64,000 nucleotides of DNA from Tetracladium setigerum (taxonomy: Eukaryota > Ascomycota > Leotiomycetes > Helotiales), in assembly GCA_031472005.1 (NCBI GenBank), contig PZJY01000007.1:806001-870000 (forward strand), given 5' to 3'. The notes beneath the pieces are model-generated. The model made no database searches and was not told where the DNA came from. It was given only the letters and a program-made list of their open reading frames with translations. Of the stretch, positions 34,387 through 47,517 are shown piece after piece. Positions within the stretch are counted from its first letter, which is position 1, and each line of letters begins with the position of its first letter. Both the position numbers and the translations under genes were made by a program.

Positions 34387-37172
34387 AGAACGAGGAGCCT
34401 GGTCCATCAATACCCTGCCCATTCGCACGATTCCAACTGCTCTCAGGCGAAGATTTTACTGGTGGTGTAGGGTCTGGGGCCTGTGAGCTTGGCGATAGCG
34501 AAGCTACGGGTGGGAGCATCGATGGTGTAGCGGAGCCAAGATATCCATTTGATGTGATGCGAGGAGGGGAGTGTTTTGTTGGCGATATGCCGGTTGAGGA
34601 AGGTGGGAGGGTCGGATCACTTGATTGTGTTGTTTCTGATGATGCTGGGGGCGGAGAGTTCGGTTGTGGTTGACTGAAGCTTCCGGTTGGGGTTGCGACA
34701 GGCTGGAAGGTCGGCGCGGGAGTTTGTATACCTGGTGGAAGAATGGGAGCACTGGCGAGTGGGGACGGCGCAGTAATGGAATTTCGACGGTAGCTGCTAT
34801 CGCTTGAACCTGGCCGGGGAGTCCCGTTGGGCTGGAGGTTTGAGGAAGAGCTTTGGATTTGAGGGGTTCCGTTAAGACCGTAGGGAGGTGCATTTGGAAT
34901 GGGCTGTCCGATTTGGCTGTACTGGGTATTTCCGTTGACGAACTGATAAGTCTTGTGCTGCGAAGGAGGAGGTAGGTTGATCGGACTTTGTGGGTGTGGG
35001 GATGAGAATGCATGAGCGCTCAAGGGTCGTGAAAAGGAGTGCTGTGGGGTAGAAGCAGTGCCGTTAGGTGGGAACGAGCCATGAGGGCCTGCTTCGCCAG
35101 AAGTTGAGTTAGGGGCAGATGGAGTAGTCTTAGTAGTGTGACCATTTGTTGGCTGCGTTGACAAAGAAGACTCATTCGGGCTTGGTGCTGGGTGTTTTGG
35201 AGAGGGCGTCGAACCAACTTGCCACGACGAGAGCTGGGGGAGATTCTTCTTTGGTTGCCGAATGGGGGAACTAAAAACCATTGGGGCTTGTGGTTGTGGC
35301 TTTTGAGGTGATGACTGAATTCCCGAGGAATCGTTTGAAGCTGAAGCAATCAGAACCATAGGCGATCCGTTCTCCTTTGGAGGTCCTGTTGATGAGGAAG
35401 ACCCAGGTCGATTGAGCTTGATCTTAATAGGCGGTTGTGTTTTTGCTCGTTCGGCATCTTTAGCTCTTCGCACACAGGTCGTGCAAATAAACTCAAACTC
35501 ATCCCGTTCGGCTTCTGCTTCGCTAACACCCACACACTTGCTGTGCTGCCAGATGTTGCATTTTTCACATGCGATACTGTGAGTGCCATCATCGATCTGT
35601 CCATATGCACCACAAATGCAATCAAAGATCCAGTCCTCCTCTTCCTCGGCTAGCTCGTCAATCGCCTGCTTCTTCCTCTCTATCTCCGCCTTGAGATGAC
35701 GTTCAGACAATCGGCCCTCTCCAGCCTCAAGCTTCTTACCGTCTTCGGAAAGATTGGCGAGTTCTTCTTCATGGAGAATACGGCGGGCTTCTCTCTCCTT
35801 CAACCGTTGCTCGCGCGTGATCATGCGGGACTCTCTTTCTTTCTCCAACTTCATCCACTTCTCTTGTTCCTTCTTAGCCATGATAAGGTCAGCTGCCTGT
35901 TTGCGCTCTGCATCACGAAGTTCCTCCTCGTGCTTCTGTTGCTCGACGCGGCCTCGGATCCTACTCGATCTCTTGGCTGTTGCTAGTTTCTCGAGGTTCA
36001 GAAGCTCCTTCTCTGCCTGTGCTGCCTTGCGTTTGCGCGTCTCTTCGTCTTTCTGCATCTTAGGTAATATAACTTCCATAATACGCTTGCGGAGGACCTT
36101 CTCGTTGGGGTCTCGAGTCTTCTCCATCGAGGCGATGAGAGTATTGTATTCATCCAGTGTAATAGCGATACACTCCCAAGTCATACCACCAAGGCCATCG
36201 TCCTCCTTCTCAACAGCAGTAGCCTCGCCATCTTCAGCCTCCGACTTTGGCTCCGCCTCGCTCTCTGTTAGCTCAGCTGTCTTTCTACGCTTGCTGGCGC
36301 GCAATGATGCTCTCGCCTTTTTGGAATTCTTCTTTGGCTTGGCCTTGGGCTCAGGTGGTGGTGGTGGATCGGTCCGGCGATATAGTCGGTTGTCTTCGAG
36401 ATAGATATACACACGATCTTCAGCATCCCATCCGAACTCCTCGATTCGCTATCAATACAGTTAGCCAAGTATTCCATTAAAAGAGATGCCAGCGTCCTAC
36501 CCAAATTGTCTGTTCCGTATCCTTTTGTTCTGGTGCCTTTTCCCTAATACGATCAGGATTGATCAATGCCCATTGTGTAAGTTGTTGTAACACTCGGAGC
36601 TACATGTATTCATTAGTTCCATATGCAGCCAGGAAGTGAAAACTGTGGTACCTTGGTGAACACATCGAACTCCGTGAACTTCGCTGGCTCCTCATCGACG
36701 CCAAAGGGATTCCGCTGAGGCGCCTTTGCCATGTATTGCCGCCGGGTGTATTCGTCAAATAAATCGGGTCTGGGGAAGTTAGATAGAAAGTGGGCGAAGG
36801 ACTTGGAGAGCCTACGTTAAACCTCGATGCGATGAGACGAATTTGAGGATCGCAAGACCAATCTCAGGCAGAAGGGTTGAATAAGGCTTGAGACACTCCA
36901 TCTCTAGGTCCTATGAGTGAACTGTGAGTTTCGTGCTCAAGAAAGGCGCCGGTAGTCTTAGAACATGGACTGTGACTTTTGCATACCTCAACATGTATAT
37001 TGTCAATCTTGACAACGGGTCCGAAGAAGTAGATCCATTGTCCCAGGTTTGCGAACTCCCACGAGTTTCGAATACGCTCAAGTAGAGTCTTCTCCTTGGG
37101 TGCTTTTGGGGGTTCGAGTACAGGTTCGACGGCCTCCATCTCCTGTCGTCCTCGCTTCCTAGAGGAGACCAT
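34385..37172 (-). CDS. DDT-like/PHD-finger chromatin protein (RSF1-like)
   Basis: Five exons (36987-37172, 36816-36910, 36652-36769, 36501-36599, 34385-36448) give 853 residues; all phases agree. The N-terminal ~100 residues (ANLGQWIYFFGPVVKIDNIH ... LLPEIGLAILKFVSSHRG) resemble a DDT domain, the helical module of ISWI-partner proteins. A basic/acidic linker and long charged coiled coil (ERESRMITREQRLKEREARR) follow. A C4HC3 PHD finger lies at ~440-492 (FDCICGAYGQIDDGTHSIAC, CNIWQHSKCVGV, FICTTC), the type that reads histone H3 tails. The C-terminal ~350 residues are Pro/Ser/Gln-rich and disordered. By architecture it belongs with RSF1/ACF-type remodeller subunits; the exact complex is inferred. 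A CT microsatellite abuts the stop codon. Confidence 0.85.
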
Positions 37173-38127
37173 GGCGGACGTGTGTGATCTGTATACCTAC
37201 CTACCCAGGGTAAAGGCCTCGCCCTCTCGTTGTCGGCAGAAGGAACAGCGCTGTTAGCAGTGGTGTTATTGCATGCAAACGACGCGCAGATTGAAGTCGA
37301 GATGTCTGTTGTATCGAGGGATGAAATTGACAACAACACAAGTAGTCGGTGGTGGTCAAGGTGAATCTCGCCAGGTCGGGTTGGTTATTTAGACTTCACA
37401 CCTCTTCGGCACTTTTTGCTTCGCGTCGCATTAGGTGTTGCGCGAACTGTTTGTCACGTGATCACCACAAGGATCCAATGCTGTGTTATGTCAGGGGCGA
37501 AGGAAATGCCGTGGGCGCCTCTTGAGTAGACGCGTTGTCGCGAAATATTCCATTCCCCATCATTTTGCCCTGATACTTTCCGTAGACATTCACAGCGCAT
37601 TATTGCATAGAATGATATTGTCACGTTTATGTTCCACATCGAAGCTCTTCCTTTCCCCATTACAGTAATCTCCTTCCGCTCCATCCAGAGAGCCTGATCC
37701 AGAAATAGGATTTCGCTGCAGATAGCCCATAAGTAAGCAAGGCTCCTCGCCGCCAATCCGGAGGAGTTGCCGTCCCCTGCATCCCCATGTGAAGCTTTCG
37801 TGTTGGAGGCAGTGTTGCGGTGTTACAGATTCCCCCAAATTCAACGACCATCTCAACAACGGATCCATTATCCATAATCCCTCCTTCCCTCCAAACTTCC
37901 TCCACGATGTCTGCCACCAACAGAATCACTTTGTAGCGACGAAAGCCCAAAAGCCACTCCCATTGACGATGCAAACAACATAACGGATAAGCTCAAATAA
38001 ATCCCCAACGAACCAACTGCGGCGCATCGGCATTGCTGTCAGCATTGTACTATTTAAACCCTCTGCCTTGCGAGAGAAGACAATACTTCGGAATTACGAG
38101 ACCTGAGGGTCACTGGCATCGCCCAAT
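37173..38127. promoter_or_regulatory. Divergent promoter region, PHD gene / cch1
   Basis: Separates two divergent genes. The palindrome TCACGTGA is at 37454-37461 and a TACCTACCTACC motif at 37194-37206, right at the PHD gene start. No gene is seen inside. Confidence 0.45.
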
Positions 38128-41100
38128 ATGCCTCCTCCGCACTCCCAAGATCCCTCACAACCTTCAACCCCTCCACAATCAATACCATTGAGGAATCTTG
38201 CGCGGCCTCCTGATCCAACGGACCTGGGCGAAGGAGAGAGTCGACATACTCGTGGCAGGAGTCTTCTCAGCGGCGGTCCGCGACCGACAAGCGGTTACAA
38301 TAATGGACCTCGCTATGAAAGATTGGGCGAATCCTCCCCGAGCCCTCCTTACAGATCAGGGCCCTTACCACCTCTGTTTGTACCCAGAGACGATACAAGC
38401 GAAGATGTCGCAAGGCCTCCGTCCCCTGTTGGAAATCTGGCAGACTTTCAGTCTGCCATGGGCTTCGCAGGTCTCAGTGTACCGGATATCAACGTGTCCC
38501 CTGCTCCAGCAGCAAGAACACTTGGGAGGGGACATGCACATTCATATTCCTATTCATCAATTGATTACGATGGAAACGCGCCGTATCCAGATGCCTCGGA
38601 AGACCACCACTCATACTTCCCCTCCGAATCAGACCGATCGCCATTGACCGATCCAAACAATCTCCAGCCAATAAGTGGCAGTGAAGCTTCAAGATCTCCA
38701 AACAACAGACACAACCGATCCTCGAGCTTTCAAAGTGTTGCGTTTGACATACCCGAAGAGGATCGGAGGGGCTCGAGGTTAGGCGACAATCTCCATGATG
38801 CGGAGGCAGGAATATCACCACGAGGGGGGCGTTCAAGATCATATAGTTATGGAATGTCTTTATCTCCGGATGGGAGGAACCGGTCGAGGTCGCCATCTGC
38901 TACTTCAGGAGCGCTTTCGAGAGCTGGGTCAATGGTCAGAGCAATGTCACAGCGAGTTGTCAACCTCAGTGGAGAGGCGGAACTTATCGAACAGAGCGCG
39001 AAGCGACAAGCAGCGAGAGCATCAAGAACGTCTAGAGCTTCTACACTTTCAACCATGGCAGCAGCCGCACCTGATGGTGACACTATAGCCAGTCTTAGTG
39101 ATGAAGACGAAGCTAGGTTTCAGCCAAAGCACAAAGCCAATCCGTTGGCTGCTGGACCAAATAATCCGGCTAATCTACCAACAGCCCCTGTGGAGAAGGC
39201 AATACGTTTCTTTGGTGGTGCAGAACCGGAGAGAAGCTGGGAACAAGAGCGTGCTAAGCCGCCTAATCCATTCCGTGGAAATTCCTTGGGAATATTCTCG
39301 CCGGAAAGCAGAATTAGGAACAGACTCTGCGATCTTCTCGTCTATCCTCTTACAGAACCAACAATTTTGCTGTTGATCGTGGTCCAGACAATCCTTTTAG
39401 CACTGGATTCTTCGAAAAGCGTGTATGAACACAATCGCCCTGAGCAGTGGGGACAGTCCCCAATAGATTACGCCTTGTTGGTTTTGTTTGGGATATTTAC
39501 CATGGAACTATGTGCAAGAATAATTGTGTCCGGGTTCATCATGAATGCCCCAGAGTATAGTACTAGGAAACAGAAACAGAGCCTCAGGGCTGCAGCCATA
39601 GAAAAGTACCACACGGTCTTCAAGCCACAGCGACAAAATTCTGTCAAGGAACCCCGCCCGCATTCTTTCACTGCGCCCGACATGATACGTTCGTTTACGG
39701 CAAAGCAAGGCGAGGCCATCAGGACTGTAGAGCAAGCGCAACGGTTGCAGTTAGCTCGTCGTGCCTTTCTACGACACGGCTTTAACAGACTTGATTTCTT
39801 GGCTGTGCTTGCCTTCTGGGTAACTTTCATCTTGTCTTGGACCAAAATTGAATCCGAACATCATCTATACATATTCCGCATGCTGAGCTGCTTGCGAATT
39901 CTTCGATTGCTAGCTCTCACACATGGAACGGCAGTAAGTGCCTCAGAAATGCAATCAGTATCAACAACTGACAGGATGATAGATTATTCTTCGAAGTTTG
40001 AAAAAGGCAACGCCTATGCTCATCAACGTCTCCTTTCTCATTGGATTCTTCTGGTTAATTTTTGCCATCATTGGTGTGCAAAGTTTCAAATCCAGTCTTG
40101 ATCGCCAATGTGTTTGGGTTGATCCAAACGATCTCACAAATTCATCTGGAACGGCGTATACCAATGTGCTACAATTTTGCGGTGGCCAATTCAACAACGA
40201 AACTGGAGCCCAGGATCCCTTCATGGTTGGTACTTTGGGTGACCTTAGACCTGGTGCCACTTCGCATAAGGGCTATCTTTGTCCCAGAGGCTCTTATTGC
40301 CTTGAGCTCAGGCCTAACCAACTTCCTTTCAATGGTACCGTCAGTTTCGACAACATATTCCAGTCTCTCGAGCTCGTTTTCGTAGTTATGAGCGGAAACA
40401 CCTGGTCAGACTTGATGTATTACACAACGGATTCCGACTACCTGGCTGCCGCCCTATTTTTCGCTGGGGGTATCGTGGTAATGCTGCTCTGGCTTATCAA
40501 TTTGTTGATTGCTGTCATTACATCTTCTTTCCAAGTCATCCGCGAGGAAGGTAAAGCAAGCGCTTTCGCTGCACAGGTGAAGGCTCTTCTACCGGGAGAA
40601 GCAGCCGAACCATCGAGAAGAACCAATTTTATGAGACGAATGTACGACAAGACATTTTGGCTATGGATCATTGTTATTTCGTATGGCCTGATTTGCCAAG
40701 CGTTTCGAAGTGCTGATATCGAGGATGACACAAGAACATTCATCGACAATTCCGAACTTATAGTGACACTCATTCTCCTTGCAGAAATCATTATCCGGTT
40801 TGCCGTCGATTGGCGCCATTTCATACACGACAAAAAATCATGGTGCGACCTTGCATTGGCAGTCATAACCAGCATTATCTTGTTACCGCCCATTCGCAAC
40901 TCAGGCGAACCGTACGCCTGGTTAACTCTATTCCAGCTATTGAGAATTTACCGGGTCATTATCGCAATTCCAGTCACCAGGGGACTGATTACACTAGTGC
41001 TCGGAAATTCCAGTGGTATTGGCAATTTAGTTCTGTTCGTATTCCTGATCACGTTCTTGATGTCAATTCTAGCGGTTCAAATGTTCCGTGGGGAATTGAC

Positions 41101-44100
41101 GGAGACTGATCCTTATGGAGACGAATTCCAGATCACCTTTGCAACCATATACAATGCTTTCTTGGGAATGTACCAGATTCTCTCCAGCGAAGGCTGGACA
41201 GCATCCATGTACAACATAACAGCTTACAACACCGCACGAAATACAGCTTGGATGGCTGCGGTCTTCTTCATTGGCTGGTTTATTCTCGCAAACTTCATTC
41301 TGGTGAATATGTTCATAGCAGTCATTCAGGAGAATTTCGATGTATCTGAAGACGAAAAGCGCATGCATCAAGTCAAATCCTTTCTCAATAGAAAAGAGCT
41401 TGGCGGTGCTTCAAGCAATCTTTCGCTATCCGCCATTTTCCGATTTGGGCGTTCCAAGGCGGTAAAAGACCCCTTGGACTATGGCCCAGCAACAATGGAA
41501 ATGCTTCTCAAGGATGCTGTAGTGAAGGACTTTCTTGACGATGAAGGTTCCGATTCCCCCACGCCTGCAGACACAGAGACGCCTCCCGTGGAGGCACCCG
41601 CAGTCAAACCTGGTTTCATGTCTTCCGTCTGGGGCAAGATAAAGAGCAAGACGTGGAATCGAGAGCCAAACCCATTCTACACAAACATCCACTTTTCAAC
41701 AACGGATGAGTCAACTGATGCTAGAGCCATGGCGAAAGAGGCAGTTTCGGCATCTTCCCAACGAAAGAAGGCACAGCGGGAATTCTTGGCTAAGCACCCA
41801 CGATACAATACAGCTCTGTACATCTTTCCACCAACAAATCCAGTACGTCGTTTTTGCCAGAAGATAGTTGGCCCAGGTAGAGGCAGTGAAAGAATTGATG
41901 GCGTGGAGCCGAATAAAGTGGTGTGGTACGCTTTCTCGGCTTTCATATATATGGCCATCATTGCGATGGTCGTTCTCGCTTGCATCACTACTCCCCTTTA
42001 CCAAAAGGAGTATTTTGAGGAGCATGGATTTCATGTTCGAAATTGGTTTGTGTGGGCAGATTTGGCATTCGCTGTCGTCTTCAGCATCGAAGCACTCATC
42101 AAGGTCATTGCGGATGGATTTTTCTGGACACCAAATGCATATTTCAGAAGCTCGTGGGGCTTCATCGACGCTGTGGTTCTCGTCACCTTCTGGATAAACG
42201 TGATTACGTCTCTCTCAAATGACGGGTCTGTGTCTAGAGCAGTAGGAGCGTTCAAGGCTCTTCGGGCATTGCGGCTTCTCAACGTCAGCGATAGCGCTCG
42301 AGATACATTCCATTCGTTGATAATCATTGGAGGCTGGAAGATTCTCTCTGTAAGTTTTTCGTGTCCGCTTGTTAAACGTCGCTAATTTCCCAGGCTATGT
42401 TTGTCTCTCTTTCTCTCCTGATCCCATTCGCCATCTATGGAGTCAACCTTTTCAATGGCAAGTTATTGAGCTGCAATGACGGTTCTGATAGCATTGTCCG
42501 ATTGGCCGACTGTTTTGGAGAGTACAATAGCAACCCAGCCAGTAGCGACTGGGACATGCTGGCGCCCCGAGTGGTGTCGAATCCATACTATGACTTTGAT
42601 GATTTCGGCAGCTCTCTCTTCATCCTATTCCAGATTGTCTCCCAAGAAGGGTGGACAGACGTATTGGCAAGCGGCATGTCAATCACAGAACGCGGCTTAC
42701 AACCACAGAACAACGCTTCGCAAGGAAATGCGGTTTTCTTTGTAATCTTCAATCTCCTCGCCACGGTCTTCATTCTTACGCTTTTCATCTCCGTGTTCAT
42801 GCGTAATTATACTGAGCAAACTGGTGTCGCATTCCTAACGGCAGATCAGAGATCATGGTTGGAACTGAGAAAACTACTTAAGCAAGTCTCGCCTTCGAAG
42901 CGACCCTCTACAACAAGCAAGGCGAAGTTTAAAGACTGGTGCTACAAGCGAGCTGTCAGGAAGCATGGTAGATGGCAAAAAGCGGTCACATGTGTTCTCG
43001 TATTACATCTCATTATCTTGCTGATTGAGTACTACCCAGAGCCTCCAGGATGGGATTTGGCACGAAACCTCGTCTTCCTTGCTTTCACGATTTTCTACAT
43101 GGCAAACATCTTCATCCGATTGTATGGACTCAGCTGGGCAAGATTCCGTCGCAGTTCATGGGATCTGTACTCGGTCTTTGCCGTATTTGGAACATTCGCT
43201 ACCAGTGTTTTGTTCCTATCAAGCTTCAAGTCGGCTGTGTATATTCAACTCCACAAGACCTTCCTGGTAGCCGTGGTCCTCTTGCTTATCCCTCGAAATG
43301 ATGCATTGGATCAATTATTCAAGACTGCTGCTGCTTCACTCGCAAATATCGGGAACCTTCTTGCTACCTGGTTTGTCTTATTCTTGGTGTATGCTATAGC
43401 ACTTACCCAAGCGTTTGGACTTACACGATTTGGAGGCGGCGAGTCAGCCAACGTTAACTTCAGGACTGTGCCAAAGGCCCTTATCATGTTGTTCAAAATG
43501 ACTTGCGGTGAAGGTTGGAATGAGACCATGGAAGATTTTGCCCAAATTCAACCTCCTTTCTGCGTATACGGAACCACCTTCTTCCAAAGCGATTGCGGTA
43601 GCGAGAACTGGGCAAGAGGCCTCTTCATCTCTTGGAACATTCTCAGCATGTACATATTCATGAGTCTGTTTGTTTCCCTGATCTACGAGAGTTTTAGTTA
43701 CGTTTATCAACACTCGAGTGGGCTCGGCAAGGTAACCAGGGAGGAGATACGACGGTTTAAGCAAGCGTGGGCAACTTTGGATCCGGATGGAACTGGATTC
43801 ATCACAAAGGAGCAATTTCCTAGGCTTCTGGGCGAACTTTCTGGGGTGTTTGAGATGAGGATATACAAACAGGAGGATTCGGTGCGTCGTATCCTCGAGG
43901 ATGTTCAGACGCAGCCACAGGGCGGTCGCATCATGTCGATAGCCAGCGTGAGTGGCACGTCGGGGGTGAATCTCAAGGCTCTCAACGAAAGACTCGCCAT
44001 GATTGACCCAGTGGAGGTTCGACGATCCAGAGCCAGATACAATGTGTTCTTCGAAGAAGTCATGGTTTCCGCTGATGCCGATCGGGGAATCTCATTCACG

Positions 44101-44788
44101 TCAGTCATGATGATTTTAGCACATTACAACGTCATTAGCGACAACAAGAGCTTGAGGTAAGTCAAAATCCAAGGGTCGCATACAAAGCTAACACGTTTAT
44201 AGATTGGAGGAGTTCTTGAGACGTCGGGCGCGCCTACAAAGAGTGGAGGAAGAAGTTCGTCGACGCGTGGTTCTTGGTTTCTTTGACACGATGTAAGAAC
44301 GAAATAATCCTTCCTGCTATATTCATTACTTACACACAATTTATAGGTATTGGTCAAGAAGATTCAAAAAGAGCCAAGAAGCGAAACGCTCTGGGCGAAT
44401 GACTGATATTCCTCAACTTGGGCCGGAAGTATACGTTGACGACGAAGAGGAAGTGGCCAGGAAGCAAGCATCAGCAGCAAACCTATCTCCTTTGGACATC
44501 CCCCCACAATCACCATTCTTGTCTCATGGTATGGACGGGGCAAGACGCTCACGAAATATGGATGGTAGTCCTGCGGCCTCTCCCAGATTATCACCCCATC
44601 GACCAACCAATTCAGCATTCAGTTTCGATGGTGTAGACTTGAACGATCCAGGCTCCGCCAACAGCAGTAGGAGAGGCAGTGCCGTGAGTGCCGAAAACGT
44701 GCTCGATGTTCTCGACAACTCGGCCTGGGGCGAGAGTATTCGGCGAAGTTTCACAACGAGACGGCCGAGTGATAGAGGTTCTTCGTAA
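38128..44788 (+). CDS. cch1: Voltage-gated high-affinity calcium channel alpha subunit Cch1
   Basis: Five exons (38128-39933, 39983-42349, 42394-44156, 44203-44292, 44347-44788) give 2,155 residues with no frame problem. After a ~390-residue disordered Ser/Arg/Pro tail come four homologous six-TM repeats. Pore loops are visible in each: MSGNTWSDLMY (N741), SSEGWTASMY (E1005), SQEGWTDVL (E1476) and CGEGWNETMED (E1764), so the filter reads N/E/E/E. The I-II S4-S5 region shows LRILRLLALTHGTA and IILRSLKKATPMLINVSFL, and repeat III carries FKALRALRLLNVSDSARD. An EF-hand-like segment (ATLDPDGTGFITKEQF, ~1850) follows repeat IV. In yeast Cch1 works with Mid1 at the plasma membrane for Ca2+ entry during mating and stress. 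The C-terminal tail is Ser/Pro-rich and probably regulatory. Confidence 0.97.
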
Positions 44789-46479
44789 TGTGGGGGAGAA
44801 GCTTCACGACAGTTTGATGGGTCACATTGTATGTATTTTTGGGTGGTGGTTTTTTCGCATACGAGGGAAGGTGGGAGTCTTGGACCGTGCAGGTAGCATC
44901 TGTTTTAGGCGCAGGAGGTGTTTGGTAACATCTTGTGTTCGGGGTGCACGGTTTGTTTCGACTCTGCTTCTTCAGACTTCTCGAGATGTACTGTAGATAG
45001 TGAAGGACGGGTGGCATACGGCATAGTGCGCTGGTTGGTTAGGGGTGGTTTATTATTGGGAAGCAATGCTTTTATGAAGAGTGGTGATGTAGTCCAGGGG
45101 GATCATCATCACCCGGATGAGAACGAGATAGAAAGATGATTATTTCGCACTTGTAGGTGGGTAGCATAGCCAGGAGTTCATTCATAGACACCACCCAGCT
45201 TTCTTTTGCTGGCTTAATACATAATAATGCACTCAATCATAGGTAATCTACCTCATTAATCTCATCGCCAATGCTTCGTAACAATCATTTGGTGGTAAGT
45301 ACGTACTGTACCTACCTATGTACTGTACTGTACAATAATGAGTTGTAACCAGTTACAGATGTCAATCTGCCGAGTCCATCAATTTTCTCGTCTTCTGATC
45401 TGCTCTCTCATCTGCCCCTGACAGAACTCGCTACCGAAAAATGATACATTCCCCTGCCGGGCTCTAGTTGAGGTGGTTGTTTTACCCCTTGACGGCGTCC
45501 ATGCGCTAATCCGTAAATGTGCGAAGTGGACTCTCGTCCTCTGTGTGAAACGATCGCATGAACACCGTCCATCACCATCATTCATCCACATCATGGTTAC
45601 GAGATGCCCTGGAAAAACACCAGACCAAACTTTCAATGCGAGGACGTAATGCTCCCTGCCACAAACTCGCGGGTGAGAATTGGTGGCACTGTTGTCGATC
45701 GGCTGATCTTTCTCTCTCTCTCTCACGATCCTAAGGTTTTGCCTGTCCTTTCCCTCCTCCTGCGGACAACGACCAAAACTATGCGCATGTTGTGCTTGCG
45801 CACGAGCATCCAGACGTCAATCAAGGGGTTTCTGACTTCGTTCCGTCCTGCTTCCTGCGACTTTTGGAAGCAGATCATCCCTTAAACCCCACCCCAGTAC
45901 AAGTGTGCACTACACGCACCTTCACCACTCCAAGGAGCACAGCTGTAACGCGTAGGACAAGGTTCCCTTTCGCCGGTTGCATCACATTTCCCCACCACAT
46001 ACATTTCTATTGCATTCCTGGATGGCCATCGTGTTGCCATAAGAACCCAGTCCTCCTTCGCCCTCCCTTCAAATAAGAAGGAATCTCATTTTACTTTCTC
46101 ACCCACCGCCTTCTCCCTGTTATTTGTTGTCTATTTCAAGCAGGCTTGCACCCACTATCGCTTCGTTAATTAAAGTCTTGTTCTTGAACAAAAAACAAAA
46201 ACCTCGAATCAGACTCGTCACTCGTTTGCGATCGTCCACCTGCTCCATTTTGCAAATCACATTACGCCTCTATACGAACTACGACACTATTACTATCTTA
46301 CGTATCTTAATTATTTTGTCAGGCTGTGCCTTCGTTTTACACCTTCTACCTTCTTTCTCCTCTCGAAACGCTCTCACACATTCCACCTCCTACATCCTCC
46401 TCTTCCGCAAACATCCCTCACTACTCCTCGGTCATTTGATCCTCTCACCTACCACACTCAATCCCTCAAATCAGTCACT
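44789..46479. other. Spacer and pyrimidine-rich leader
   Basis: 3' flank of cch1 followed by a pyrimidine-rich section (about 46080-46479) that looks like a long 5' leader for the next small gene. A GTACT/TACCTACC cluster lies at 45301-45335. No supported gene. Confidence 0.45.
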
Positions 46480-46764
46480 ATGTACACCACACGCTTCCAA
46501 TCAATCTCCTCCTCTTTCTCCAACATCCGCACTTCCTTCCGTCGTTCTCGCTCCACCTCGCGATCCACCATCGACAGGAACTCCTACGCATCCAACTCCA
46601 GCACCTCGTCGCCCATCAGCGAGATCAACGCTATCCTACACAGACAGCCTTCAATGGTTGATATGGAGGAGGAAAGGAAAAGCTTTGGTTCTGAATTGGA
46701 AATTTTGGAACCAAGACCTATCGTATTCTGGGGTGGCTTGGAGGAGAGAATGGGTCGTCTATGA
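46480..46764 (+). CDS. Small Ser/Arg-rich hypothetical protein
   Basis: A single-exon frame of 94 residues with a good start context (CACTATGTAC). The first half is Ser/Arg/Thr-rich (SSSFSNIRTSFRRSRSTSRS), the second more ordered (SSPISEINAILHRQPSMVDM) and ending RPIVFWGGLEERMGRL. It has no signal peptide or TM. The long pyrimidine-rich leader and spaced 3' flank are consistent with a real transcript. I do not recognise a named family; small fungal proteins ending in 'W(G)GLEERM' exist, but their role is unknown to me. Confidence 0.6.
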   Translation: MYTTRFQSISSSFSNIRTSFRRSRSTSRSTIDRNSYASNSSTSSPISEINAILHRQPSMVDMEEERKSFGSELEILEPRPIVFWGGLEERMGRL

Positions 46765-47517
46765 GCAACACTTGTGTGTACATGACAGGATATCAGGATG
46801 GTGGTTGTGCTTTCTTTCTTGATGCTTGGTGGCATGGAACTTTTCGCTTCTTCCGAGTGAGGACTTTTTTGGAATGGCAAGGTCGCCATGGATGCTTGAT
46901 GGAGTTCTACTTTTATGATTCTCATGGTGAGATATGTTTGATGGATGGGTTATTTGGTATTCGGGATGGATAGGGATGGATGGATGGATGGGATGGAGGC
47001 GAATCGGGATTGATTTGGATGGAGTCTTCTTTGGGACACTTTGTGTTAGCAGACATTTTCTGAATATGAACACTCAAGGTCTTGAACCCCTTCACACAGC
47101 TATCATTCTTAACACATTCTGTACCAAGTGATGAACGCATTCCCCTGCCAAGCCTCCGATCCATCATTTTTATCAGTAAAACTTGATGTTGCAAATCCCA
47201 TAGTGCCAAACAAAAACTTAATAGTCGGTGTCATGCGCGCTTAAAAATTCCTTTTGACGTCTAACTTCGGACGTTCTAGCTCAGGAATGAGGATATCTGA
47301 ACAGGACAGGACACTCCGCCTGACAACGGGTGATCGCTGGGTGGCTGTCTTGGCGTCACAACCCCAAAGGTTATTGAGATTCTATTCTCCCCAAGCCACA
47401 ACAGCTCCACATAGAGATTCACTCGCCCTACCTCTCTTCTTCGCCACAATGCCCATCGCAGATATCATACATATATTCTCACTGAATCACTGAAGAACAA
47501 TCTCTCTACCTCAGCTC
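46765..47517. other. Spacer with GGATGGAT-type short repeats
   Basis: GGATGGATGGATGG-type tandem units lie at about 46965-46995. No gene seen. Confidence 0.5.

Noticed and set aside
35754..36404. 216-residue plus-strand frame
   Set aside because: Antisense of the charged coiled coil of the PHD-finger gene; Ser-rich composition is the complement of its Glu/Lys/Arg codons.
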